Shown here: positions 1 through 10,591 of the stretch, piece by piece
Numbering within the stretch: the stretch's first letter is position 1
Layout: each line of letters opens with the position of its first letter
DNA from: Fomitopsis serialis
Lineage: Eukaryota; Basidiomycota; Agaricomycetes; Polyporales; Fomitopsidaceae
NCBI RefSeq assembly: GCF_022376445.1
Contig: NW_025954979.1
Coordinates: forward strand, 124,001 to 188,000
Length of the DNA: 64,000 nucleotides
Direction: 5' to 3'
The notes under the pieces: model-generated
The model's input: only the letters and a program-made list of their open reading frames with translations
Databases searched by the model: none
What the model was told of the DNA's origin: nothing
Translations under genes and position numbers: made by a program

Positions 1-1006
1 AAAGATTTGGGTGGAACGAAGAAGAAACGATCAAGTACGTATTACTGCCAACGTCAAGGGGATTTGTGTTCACGTCTGTGCAGGCGCTATATTCTCTGCG
101 TTTCAAGGCCAGGTACGAATGGAGACACAACAAGTCGTGGTGCGCCCCGACCTCGGGGACAATGAGAAACCCCGATTCGATATCGACCGAGGTAGTTTGT
201 CCCGTAACGATCAATATGTATAACTGACGGGCTGTTCCAGAGATCAAATCCACTGTGTCTCCATTCCTATTTTTGGCCGTCGATTTACCGCCACCGCCGT
301 TATTCCAGGATGCGATCGAGAAGAATATCATTCCTCAGGTCGGCATTCACTCGGTCCTTGCAAAGTATGATGGTCGCACTACGCAGGTCAGCATTCCTGA
401 CAGATAGAGTCCAGTGCTTAGCTGAGTTATGAACAGGAATCCGCAGGTCAACTGCGACGTTTCAAGTGTCAAGAGCTACCGCCATATATCATCTTGCATT
501 TCAAGCGCTTCACCAAGAACATGTTCGTGGAAGAGAAAAACCCCACAATCGTAAATTTCCCTCTCCGAGGACTTGACTTTCGAGAGTGTGAGTAGTTCAG
601 ACTTATCGCCATCATCCCATCTCTGATCGGCTGTTGTCAAGACTTGGATGCGCCTCCATCTCACCCATCCACTCTGTACGACCTCATAGCAAACGTCACG
701 CATGAGTCGGCTGCTGGCACAACTCATGACAAGGAGAGCACCGTGTGGAAAGTCCATCTACGCGCCGGTGCAGGGGGCGGCGACAACGAGAAATGGTTTT
801 TGATTCAGGATCTAATCGTCGAGGAGATCAGGAAGGAGATGATCTTCCTGGGTGAGACAGTGCTACAGGTGAGTTCGCAGATTAACCTCATGGGAAGACG
901 TCTGATAGAACTGCTACCTAAGATCTGGGAGCGAAGATCGGAACCCCGCTTGTCCAATGTCGAGCGCGGACAAAACGGGGGTAAGATGGACGTTGACAAG
1001 CCGTAG
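1..1006 (+). CDS. SAD1: USP39/Sad1-type U4/U6.U5 tri-snRNP protein, 5' truncated by window edge
   Basis: This is the C-terminal part of an inactive ubiquitin-hydrolase-fold protein that acts in assembly of the U4/U6.U5 tri-snRNP during pre-mRNA splicing in the nucleus. Exons read as 1-34, 84-191, 241-386, 437-587, 642-868 and 923-1006; together they give 249 codons plus stop with no frame error. Visible family signatures are LGGTKKK near the start, the block LPPYIILHFKRFTKN, then EKNPTIVNFPL, YDLIANV and the closing QIWERR. The same blocks in the same order are known from human USP39 and yeast Sad1. The zinc-finger UBP domain and the start codon lie upstream of base 1. All five introns are 49-56 nt with GT...AG ends. 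The tail after QIWERR is a short polar extension of about 24 residues. Family assignment is secure; activity as a deubiquitinase is not expected for this family. Confidence 0.93.
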
Positions 1007-1994
1007 CGGAGAGTAGGGATATGCTATGATGACTCGCCGATCGCTGTACCACATGTCTGACAACAGCGCGTCATAAATGGACAGCGTCTCTACTGTATTA
1101 CACTGTTTGCTGCGCACGGAATAGTTGCGACGGTCAAACGTACAGCACGAAACTAAGTTTCACGGTAACGCCACACTATGTGAATAAACCTCATCTCCCA
1201 GAGCCTGATGCAGATGAGTCACGCAGCATAGCTGTGGTGGTGTCCGACCCCTTGGTTGCAGCATTGCAAGCTGCCTGCGGCGAGGCTATGCTCTGAGACT
1301 GTGCACTGTAAACACGAATAACGTTAACAATATTACTCCTCGGACCAGAGGCTGCAGCTGAACTACCCACTCTTCTGATGGTGGTGCATTGCCATCTGCT
1401 CGTGGGTCCATTAACGGCCTGAAGATATAGATACCGGAGAGGATACTCACGTCTGAACTTTCAGTACAGTCGACGCGCGACAATATGAGGCCACCTCACC
1501 AGCTACACCGGCTACAACGAATGGGACTGCACGTCGAGACATCTGTCTGGCTTGTCCCTCACGGTAGCAGCGTCTAGTATGGCAGTTACACTGGAGTTGA
1601 AGTCAACACCACCGTACTGAGCGAGACGGGTGTGAGTAAGGACTAGCTAGCCTAGTAATGGCCGGGGAGCCTCCACTAATGCGTCAGTTACGTAAGGGGA
1701 TCCCATCACTATGACACTAAGACTACAAGACACGTCTTCAGCAAGTATCGCATACCTCTCCGTGTTGTCGATCCGATGCATGCCAGAGTCTGTCGTGGCT
1801 AGACCACTTGTCATATCCTGCAATTAAATAATTGTAGCGATCCAGAAACACAGTATTACACGTTTCGCATTTATCGTACTCTGGCATGTGCTCTATCCGC
1901 TGAGACGGCATTATCAAAAAGTAAAAGTAAGTAGAAGATTCGGGACCTTGAGCTTGTAAGCTCTGCCAGCCTAGGGCCCAGCGCACGAAGCCCT
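1007..1994. other. Intergenic, no gene recognised
   Basis: Between the converging USP39-type gene and the first dsRNA-binding gene I see only short open frames on both strands, with no family motif, no plausible chain of exons and no tRNA-like element. Confidence 0.6.
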
Positions 1995-2329
1995 TCACTG
2001 ACCGAGCCTACTCAGAGCGGTCGCAGCAGCAGCCTCTTTCGCGTCGCTCTTCCTCTTCGACGTAGCCTCTCCAAGGACTTGTTCTCGCACTGTACCATTT
2101 AATGGACATCAGCTGTTGTAAGAAGACTCGAAGACTGAATTGCTAACTTACGCTTGCATTTCATTGTCCAATTGAGGTCGTTCGGTGGACCATAGGAAGA
2201 TTCCGCCCAGCTCAACTGCTCAAGTTGACCGTTACGTTGAAGATCTATACGAGGGTATACGTTAGCTGACGTCAATGTGTACGACTCCAGGTCCCGCTCA
2301 CGGTTATTGAGTCGCATGACAGCGGACAT
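1995..2329 (-). CDS. Short double-stranded RNA-binding domain protein A
   Basis: A 71-residue protein that is almost nothing but one dsRNA-binding motif. Exons are 2302-2329, 2152-2244 and 1995-2089 on the minus strand, with introns of 57 and 62 nt; the frame closes exactly. Residues about 7-20 read LNNHLQRNGQLEQLSW, followed by SSYGPPNDLNWTMKCK, a beta hairpin with LGEATSKRK, and the C-terminal helix KEAAAATALSRLGQ before the stop. This is the alpha-beta-beta-beta-alpha pattern of the dsRBD, although the second half replaces the usual G-x-G-x-S-K-K-x-A-K with GEATSKRKSDAKEAA. Very short stand-alone dsRBD proteins are known in mushroom-forming fungi, without an assigned function as far as I know. 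The first intron is a multiple of three and contains no stop, so a naive translation reads through it. A paralogue lies 1.75 kb away on the same strand. Confidence 0.82.
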
Positions 2330-4081
2330 CTTGAGGACGTGTTCGTGTAGTGCTGGAGAGGCTCTTGTGTGAAGTCAACGACCGACTTGTGAGACGTGAA
2401 GACTGCACACCGGAATGAAATCGTCTTTATATCCCTCGTCAGGCCAGGATCCGGACGCGGCTATAATGCTAGAGACCATCAGCAGGACAGTATCACATAG
2501 GGAGCTCTGCATACCGCCGTTAGACCAGCCGACAATGAAAATCATTTTTCAAGCATACTCAACGCACCAAGTCGGAGTAATGCGTCGAGACGGGACAAGC
2601 AGCTCCGCGCATGATACGTCTCTTCTGACGGCGCGGACATCTGGACATCTTTGACAATATACCAACCGCCCTTGTCAACGTTAAACGCACGCCAGCGGCA
2701 TTCACAGCAGCTGAAGAGTAGCAACCACACGGCGACCTAGCACTATCCGGCCGGAGCAGTTGCGCGGGGTATGTAGCCCCTCCGCATCGTTTGGAGAGAT
2801 ACAGCAGTCGCCTAGCGGAACAATACTGTGGATGGCGCACGAGACCGGAGAATTCCTAGTCGACTAGACGGCTACCACGTCAGAATCTTCGCGGCTGTAC
2901 GCATCAAAAGGCTTACTTATGCTAGTGTTGAAATCCTATTCGTCTTTCAAGGAGGCAAGAATGGGTATGTTGTCGCTCATCGCTGCTGTGTCAAAATGAT
3001 CCAGTGCGTCACCTGCATGCGACAACACCGGTTGCTGGCAATGCTAGTCAACAAGGCGCACCATAAGTGCAGAGATATGACGCAGATGTATCAAGACAAC
3101 TCAGACTTGACTGATCAATCTTGATAGACTCCGCCTGCACTGGTCTGACATAGCTAACGACTTCAGCGGCAAGCAGGTGCAGGGCGTCTTCATGTTAGCG
3201 TGTAGCATTACCAATTGCGGCGTGTGTTCCCCCTTGTCTCGCTCTGTGAAGGACCTGAGTCATGAGACGGACTTCAAGTTGTTTGCCTGGGTAGTCGTCC
3301 AACAAGGTCGGTCCGCAAGATGAGACGCCCACAGGGACAAATACAGTACGTTACGCCGCCGGTCACGGGCTGCTATAAGTTTGACAAGCTGGTCAGAAAG
3401 TTGGATACGACTTTGAATGCATAAGCTTGTATTACACGAAGAATCGGTGTTGTCGTGAAACACCGTGATGTGTGCCCGTGCTTCGCGGACGGGGGATGGG
3501 TTCGCCGGACGCATTACACGTACGGAGAGTTCTCCGGATCCGTTACTATGCCACAAGAACGTTGGTTTAGCATGAACGAGTGCACAGAGAGCACACCTCT
3601 ACTTCGGACTTAATCCGTGCGGATGAGCCGGTGTGCAGACACGAAAGTACCGATGAGTTGACCCTGAAGTCCTGATGGGTGTCCAACTTGTAGTTAAAGT
3701 TTAACGTTGAACATTGTGTGTGCCCCGCGCCACGATCAGAATCATAAGTAGCGTGAGAAACAAATCTAAGATACAGTACGGTCAGGAACCGGGACCCATT
3801 GACCGACGACCGTGACCCTGCATGCCCCAGTAGTATACGATGACGACTAGCACGCACCCATAGGACCGAAATGCAATACTCAAGACAGTCATTGAGTAAA
3901 TATAACCTGTGTATACAGTCAATTTGGATGTGAGCGACAATATTAATCGACCATGACAGCGCTATGATAGGGCATTTACGCCAATCGAAGATAAAATATA
4001 CATGAAAGGGTAGCCAGTGCCAGACAATTCGACAAAGCTCAACAAGCCAGAGAAAGGATGGATGAGTTCCTATGAGCGCGA
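2330..4081. other. Spacer between the two dsRBD genes, no gene recognised
   Basis: About 1.75 kb separates two tandem dsRBD genes. Open frames up to 172 codons exist on the minus strand (3,567-4,085), but their translations are rich in rare residues and match no family I recognise. I saw no third dsRBD copy by eye. Confidence 0.5.
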
Positions 4082-4526
4082 TCATTCGCCATGATCACCT
4101 GCATCGTTGTCTACAGCTTCAGCTTCAGCTTTACTCTCGGATTCGATGAGCCGCTCTAGAGCGACCTTCGCGGCAGCAGCTCGCGCGGTCTGCTTGGAGA
4201 GCCCGGTTCCACGTCCATATTCCTGACCGTCAACTGCTCCCATTTTTAGCCATGACTTACTACGCACGAGAAAGGGCAAAGACGTACTTTTGCAGACGCA
4301 AGTCCACGTGGGCTCATGTCGAGGGCCGATTGTAGATTCCTCCCAGCTCAGCAGATTGGCCTTGTTCTTCGTTTGCAGGTCTGCAGTCACGGAGTTAGCA
4401 TTGCGGCGTTGACTTGACGAAGGAAAAAACCCGTGGCTCACGGTTGTTCAACGCAATGGTCCCCTCTGAACATCGTATGAGACAGGGGACGAAGCTCTTG
4501 GTGGATGTTCACTCACCGTTCGACAT
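4082..4526 (-). CDS. Short double-stranded RNA-binding domain protein B
   Basis: A 92-residue protein with one dsRBD and an acidic tail. Exons on the minus strand are 4517-4526, 4442-4465, 4288-4380 and 4082-4233; introns are 51, 61 and 54 nt, and the coding length is an exact multiple of three. The protein starts MSNEGTIALNNHLQ, continues LLSWEESTIGPRHEPTWTC, then VCKIDGQEYGRGTGLSKQTA and the helix RAAAAKVALERLIE. The G-x-G-x-S-K-Q-x-A-R element and the Ala-rich last helix are classic dsRBD features; the tail of about 20 residues is rich in Glu, Asp and Ala. The 93-nt middle exon has the same length and phase as the matching exon of protein A, which argues for tandem duplication. Its last intron is in frame and open, so the unspliced frame looks longer than the protein. 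A TATA-like run lies 41 bases upstream of the ATG. Confidence 0.88.
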
Positions 4527-4566
4527 CCTGTGTCAGCTTGACGGAAGATGCTTCGGGATCCCTACC

Positions 4567-4575
4567 ATATATATA
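4567..4575 (-). promoter_or_regulatory. TATA-like box of dsRBD gene B
   Basis: A perfect alternating AT run lies 41 bases upstream of the ATG at 4,526 on the minus strand, a suitable place for a core promoter. It is nearly symmetric, so it could also serve plus-strand transcription. Confidence 0.45.
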
Positions 4576-7500
4576 GACTTGACCATCCTCTGGCACCCTT
4601 TGAAGGCCTGTGCCCACAGCAACATGCGTGCATGACTCTCGGAGCTATCGACACTGCTCAAGGCAGTCGATACTGTGCTTGCTGAAGTAGGGCTTCATAA
4701 AACAGGCGCAGGTCGAAGGGTAGTCATGCGGTCTACCTGAGCCCTCGATCTGATATATGTCTGAGCTTCATCGTCGAGATTGAAGAACCGTTCGCCAAAT
4801 CTGTCGCTCACCTAACAGGAGAACCAGTCGTGAAGCGGCCACTTCAAAGGTATGAGTCTGGGCTTTGGCATGTACCGACTCCACGATGCGATTCGGCATT
4901 CGTTTCCGGCTTGTATGACCGTGGGGACGCCTCGAAGAGGAGTCTCGCGGGTACCTGGCCGTCATAACGTGGCGGCAATGTGTGATACCTTTCTGTCGAC
5001 CCTACAGAAGGCGCGTGACGCGAAGAAGCAGAGCGGTTGACTGGGGAAACGCAGACACTGGATCAGACTGGGTAACCAAAGGTGTGCAATGTGGTATTTT
5101 ATGAGCCGCTTACTTTTAGCAGAGCCCTGCGTCTGACACACGATGGCAGCATCGGCACAAATGGAGACGGATCGGAATGACCCTCAATTTCTGTGATCGC
5201 GGTTTGAATCATCTAAATGAAAGGACAAGGGCAAGCCATCTCCGTGTGGCAAAAGGCAGCATCTGCGGCGATTGAAAAAAATTTCATGAGTGGGAAGGGC
5301 GATCAGGGTAGATGCAGGAGCAACACACCACAAACACGCGTGGTCACAGTATCGATGCCGTAATGACCTCTAGTCATTCCTTCGGCGGCGCTACGCTTTC
5401 GCTGTGCGCAAGCAGCGCTGTAGATACAAATGAAAAGCCTTCAAGGTAGAAAATCTTGCGACCAATGGACATCATCGCACAACCGGACATCGAAGATGAG
5501 GGTCATGACGGCTGCACGTCAAAAACCTTGTCTTAGGGTTCTAGTGATGAGACATAGTCAAGGTGGTATCGAGAGTTTTTTAACCTCTGAATGGGCTTGA
5601 GAACTCACTCAAGAGGATATCTGAACGTATCCTGACTTCGAACGGATGCAAGATGCCGACGCACCACTACGCAGTCAATGTGATTGGGGAGCATCAGGCG
5701 GCGAGGAAACAGGTGCAGTAGCACACGCCGAAGTCCATCCCAGGGAGAGTGGGATTTTACCAATCGTAGCTGCCTCCGTACCATTGACCATGTACAGAGG
5801 AAGCGCGGCGTGTTGATTGAAACATGCTTATGATTTGACCATGGGCTAGGGAGGTCAGTTGACAGTGTTACACGCCTCAGCGCACCCGGTCTTTGAATGT
5901 CAAAATACCATCGTGGCCTCGAAGGCTCTAACGGCACTCACCGCGGATCTGAAGCAGGACGGAGATGTCCGGGCAACCGCACCTACGTCTCCGTTTCCTT
6001 TTTCATTCACACCACCCCGGTCTGAAATAGTGCCCGTACCGACGTTGCGTCCGCACCACGTCATTTGCCAATCTGTATCACAAATGAGCACACTTCGAGG
6101 GGACGCGTAGGCAGTGACAGAAGTAAGCTTGAGCGCCGCGGTCGCCTGAAGGAAGCGAACCAGATCGCGAGGCAATTAGTAATTCTACGTCCGCTTTCCT
6201 GAGCATGTTTTACGAACCTGACAGTCATTTCCCGGACTCCTCGGCAGAGTCATACGCGCGTGCAGCCATAGCGTACCTCGCTCTTTAGGAAATACTTGAA
6301 AAATCTGCGGAATAGTCGGAGACCTCGAATTAGCGTGGTATATGCCCGATGGGTTGACTGAGTATAATCGAACGGTTTCATCTTCTCAGCGGATATGATG
6401 ACCATTGACTCTACCCAGGCTATACGAGCTTCGTGCCCGATCGTGAACCGGTACCTTACATGGAGACCTATCAAGTGCTGCAACATTTGCCCTTAACGTG
6501 TCTCCAATTCGGATGCCGTTAGAACGATGCCATGGTACTTGATTAATTGATTGTTATGTGCGGACCTCCATCGCCCAGACAGCTGATGGATCGTTCCCAA
6601 CTGCATTGTTGCGCAAAGCTTTAGCGCGGTAACGTCTTTGCGCGGATGATCCCTACAAAAGGATTGTGAGTACGCCGTTCATAGACATCGATGCGGCGGG
6701 TCCAAGGGCAAACATGGATAAGAGAGTTCAATAATTGTAGTCGCCGCAGGTGAAGCTTTGATCGATCATCCCGCGAGCCACGTACGCGGCAGAAGACCCG
6801 GCAATAACGGTGATTAAGAGTAGCATAGACAAATTTGGTGTACGTGACCTTCATCGAGAGGCTCACAGTGAGTGGCCGGAACTATGAGGTAGACATTCCG
6901 TGTAGGCGCACAGAAGAATTTGCATCGCTCGGAACAGACTAGCTCTGTTCCCGCCATTCATCGATATACCGAGTCACCATCCGCGGGCTAAAGAGAGAGG
7001 CTGATGGAAATGTCCAAGCGGCCCTTGCAGCGGTTAATTTGTAATTTGTTGCTACTCCCGCACGCCGTAATATCCTGTGTCGGCGGCGAAACAATTAGGG
7101 AGATATGAGTGCCGGCGCAAGTAACAAGGAGTCAGCGCACAGGCGTCACGCCCGAGATGTACAAGCGGAACGGAAGGCGACGAGTCCAGCGCCTGCCTCC
7201 TCGAGGCAAGACCGCAGACGTCGTTTCTGAAATCGAAGCACTGCGCGCTATTAGGTTTTCGCGGTAGAAGTTGGAGATCTAAGACCTGCCACTAGGATGC
7301 TGCCCATCACCCGCAGGTCAAAGGATTTCGTATTGTGTACATTGCGTACTCGAGCAGTGTTAACGAGTAGGTGAATTACTCCTATACGCAGGGAACGTGC
7401 GGTGACCACTTTAGCTCAAAATTAACGGTTAAAATCGTTCTCACCGATGATAAGAGGCTACGATGCTTTCATTCGAGTGGGCGACTCGTAAGCGAAGAAC

Positions 7501-8794
7501 ACGACCAAGAATGGGAAACAAGCAAATGAAAACAAACATCTTGGAGCAGGTGTGGTACGCACCATATAAAGTGTAATCGTCATGTTTGCTTCTGCACTCT
7601 GGTAGTATACTTGAGGGTATGACGTTGGCGTTGGTCTCTACAAGACCTCTGTCGTAGGATATGCATCGCGGCTGTCAGATGTGTTTGTGCATGCCAGACC
7701 TATAACATGCCGTGAACAATTTGTGTTAAACTCACGGCGGCCAGTCAGCGCGGGACGAATGGCAGTCCGCACACTCCACGATGCCGTTCATAGAAGTGTC
7801 GTCGACTGTCGCAGTCCTGTATCAAAGGACCATTGTTGGGATGCCTGAGTTTCCAAAGCCATGTCAGTCAGCGGTATAATGGATATCCAGAGTCCACTGT
7901 ACCTGGCTGGCGCTCGCCTTCTTAGACTGTCTGCCACCGCGTCCATGTTTCTGTCCTATGGAATTTAGCACAACAACAGCTTCATGCAGACTCGCGACTT
8001 AACTCCACTAATCGAGAGCACGTTTGGACGTCGTTGACCGCCACGCCGGGGGTCCCGGATGATGGGTTTTATATTCGGTCACTACTTCGAAAAATGTCAC
8101 ATTCCGGCAGTAAGACCGGTTAAATGTGGGTATAACCACATCGACACGAAGATTTGTTCGCTCTGGAACAGACCAACTTGAACTGCACGCGTACATGGCA
8201 ATGCGCGTCCAAGCTTCAAGCCGTTCAAACTAGCTTCTGCGTGTACCTGCTTTCTTCGAGCTAGAATTGATCCTTGGCCCGTGGCAGACCTGACAGGAGC
8301 GATTCGTTACCGCAGAGCTCGAGGGCGGGATGGCCATGAACTTGAACGTTTAGGGGCGCCCAGAGAGCTCTGGCCGTGCGCCGGCTGGGGGTGTGGGAAA
8401 GCGGGCTGCATCCGGCAATGGCCGCCAGGCCCGAAGAGATGCGCCCATCAGCGCTGCAAGGGCCAGCGTGACGGTCGCCATCTTGCCTTTCCCCCTCCCA
8501 TCCCCGTGGTGCGCAAGCCCCCCAAGCCGTTTCGGACGACGCTGGACTTGTAGCTGCCTCGCACACCGCCTGCGTGCCAGAGTCGCTGACGGACTTGTTC
8601 TTTCAGCGCTACAGCACAGGCGGCCTTCTCACGCAACCTTCCCATCAATTTCCGACTTCTCCTTCCCTCGTTCCCCCTTGCTCGTTGCGCGGTACGTCCC
8701 TTCTGACCTTGGGTTCAAAGCCAGTCGGATGCTGACGAGGGCACCCCTGCTACAGAACGAGTTTCCATCTTTCATCTCATAAAACTTAGGGATC
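4576..8794. other. Gene-poor block of 4.2 kb; possible unrecognised exons at 4,640-5,040
   Basis: No gene of a known family was found. On the plus strand around 4,640-5,040 three open pieces are separated by intron-like GT...AG stretches: one translating to LSELSTLLKAVDTVLAEVGL, one to EEPFAKSVAHLTGEPVVKRP, and one ending ALTL-free in DTFLSTLQKARDAKKQSG before a stop at 5,038-5,040. The phases could not be joined with certainty, so this is only a candidate. From 5,040 to about 8,250 the sequence has no open frame above about 110 codons. The last 500 bases before 8,795 turn GC- and pyrimidine-rich, as expected for the promoter and leader of the G-beta gene. Confidence 0.35.
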
Positions 8795-10050
8795 ATGGCG
8801 CAGTCACCGCAGAGCGATATCCAGGAGAGGATCGCGGCAGCCCGCCGCGAGGCTGAAAGCTTGAGGGAGAAGATCAGGGCAAGAAGAGAGTCTTCCGCTG
8901 ACACCAGCCGTACGTCCTCCCGGTGAATAGCCCTCGTTCAACGGCTCATTGCTTACAGTGCGAGCGATGGCTGCGGAGGTGCCTGCCTTGCCCCGCATCG
9001 TCATGCGCCCTCGTCGCGCCCTACGGGGTCACTTGGCCAAAATCTATGCTATGCACTGGGCTACTGATCGTCGACACCTCGTTTCTGCGTCCCAGGATGG
9101 AAAGCTGATCGTGTGGGACGCGTATACCACAAACAAGGTCCATGCGATTCCCCTCAGGTCCAGCTGGGTCATGACGTGTGCCTACTCTCCATCTGGCAAC
9201 TATGTCGCGTGTGGTGGCCTCGACAACATCTGTTCGATCTACAACCTGCATTCCAAGGAGGGCAACAATGTGAAGGGCGCTCGCGAACTAAGCGCGCACT
9301 CTGGATACCTCAGCTGCTGCCGCTTCCTCAACGATCGCCAGATCGTGACGAGCTCGGGAGATATGACCTGCATGTTGTGGGACATCGAAGCCGGTGTACG
9401 TGTCGTGGAGTTCAGCGACCATACGGGTGATGTTATGAGGTATGTATTATATGACCTGTGGGAACGCCATGTCTCAATGGCTGTGCAGTCTGTCCCTCGG
9501 TCCCAACCAGAACGTTTTCGTGTCTGGCGCGTGTGATGCTACCGCGAAGCTTTGGGACATCCGAAGCGGTAAGGCCACCCAGACTTTCACTGGGCACGAG
9601 TCGGACATCAATGCCGTAAAGTGAGTCGCCTGTCTTTGGCACTTTCATTGCACCTCATTTTTCACTTCAGCTTCTTCCCCAATGGCGATGCCTTTGCCAC
9701 TGGTTCAGATGACGCCTCGTGCCGTCTGTTCGACATTCGTGCTGACCGCGAGCTCAATTCATTCACGCACGACAACATCCTTTGTGGTATCACATCCGTC
9801 GCCTTCTCTATCTCCGGACGAATCCTCTTCGGCGGGTACGATGATTGGACCTGCAACGTCTGGGATACGCTCAAGGGTGAACGCGTGGGTGTCTTGACCG
9901 GACACGAGAACCGCGTCAGCTGCTTGGGGGTCAGTGCAGATGGCATGGCACTTTGCACTGGTAGCTGGGACAGCACTCTCAGGGTAAGGAACCACTTTCT
10001 TCACAAGAGTCTTTCTAACACATTATATTGTATGTCAGGTTTGGGCATGA
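8795..10050 (+). CDS. GPB1: Heterotrimeric G-protein beta subunit (WD40)
   Basis: A 350-residue beta subunit that pairs with a G-gamma to hold G-alpha at the plasma membrane; in fungi it acts in pheromone, nutrient and development signalling. Exons are 8795-8909, 8959-9439, 9489-9620, 9671-9983 and 10039-10050, with introns of 48-55 nt and a perfect frame. The N-terminal 40 residues form the heptad-rich helix that binds G-gamma ([20 protein letters not shown]). Seven WD repeats follow, recognisable by [91 protein letters not shown] and the closing [15 protein letters not shown]. The last exon contributes only four codons (VWA and stop). The length and the terminal tryptophan-containing strand match the family. 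No frame break is present. Confidence 0.97.
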
Positions 10051-10591
10051 TACCGTTTCTCGCCCACATGCATCCCGCCGTCTCTACTGCTGATACCATG
10101 ACTTCGCGTTTCTGGATCGGTGTCTGCGCAGATTCATCGATATCCGTTTTCTTATATGGGTCAAGTTGTGCCTCACTTGCGCCTCGCATCGAGAACGCCA
10201 CGAGTCTGTCCTTACGTGCTGTATCCTCGCTGTTCGCCAGTTTCACCCGGAGTGTTTATATTTCTTGTGGCATTCACTTATTACCTCATACTCGCCGTTC
10301 CTCTGTGTCCCTTGCTCGTCTCATAAGCCACCTGCTTCCCTATCCTTACAGCCGCATCGCGAATGACAATACAGAATTTATGCTTAACGATTGGAGTGAG
10401 ACGCTATACGCGTGTCTTGACAGACATTGTTGCACGTGACTCAGTTAAAGACGTGTCCAGCGCGACGCGTGCACGGTGCGCACTGCGCAATGCACATAAG
10501 TCTCCTACAAGCCAGGCCTCTCGTCTTGACATAATACCTTGCTGGCATTATCATCGCCTTTGTCTCATAGCTGTTGCACTGACGAGCCATT
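10051..10591. other. Spacer with G-beta 3' region and promoter of the next gene
   Basis: No gene seen. Both neighbours are on the plus strand, so this 541-bp stretch should hold the G-beta terminator and the promoter of the coiled-coil gene. It is rich in pyrimidine runs and has no convincing open frame. Confidence 0.5.
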
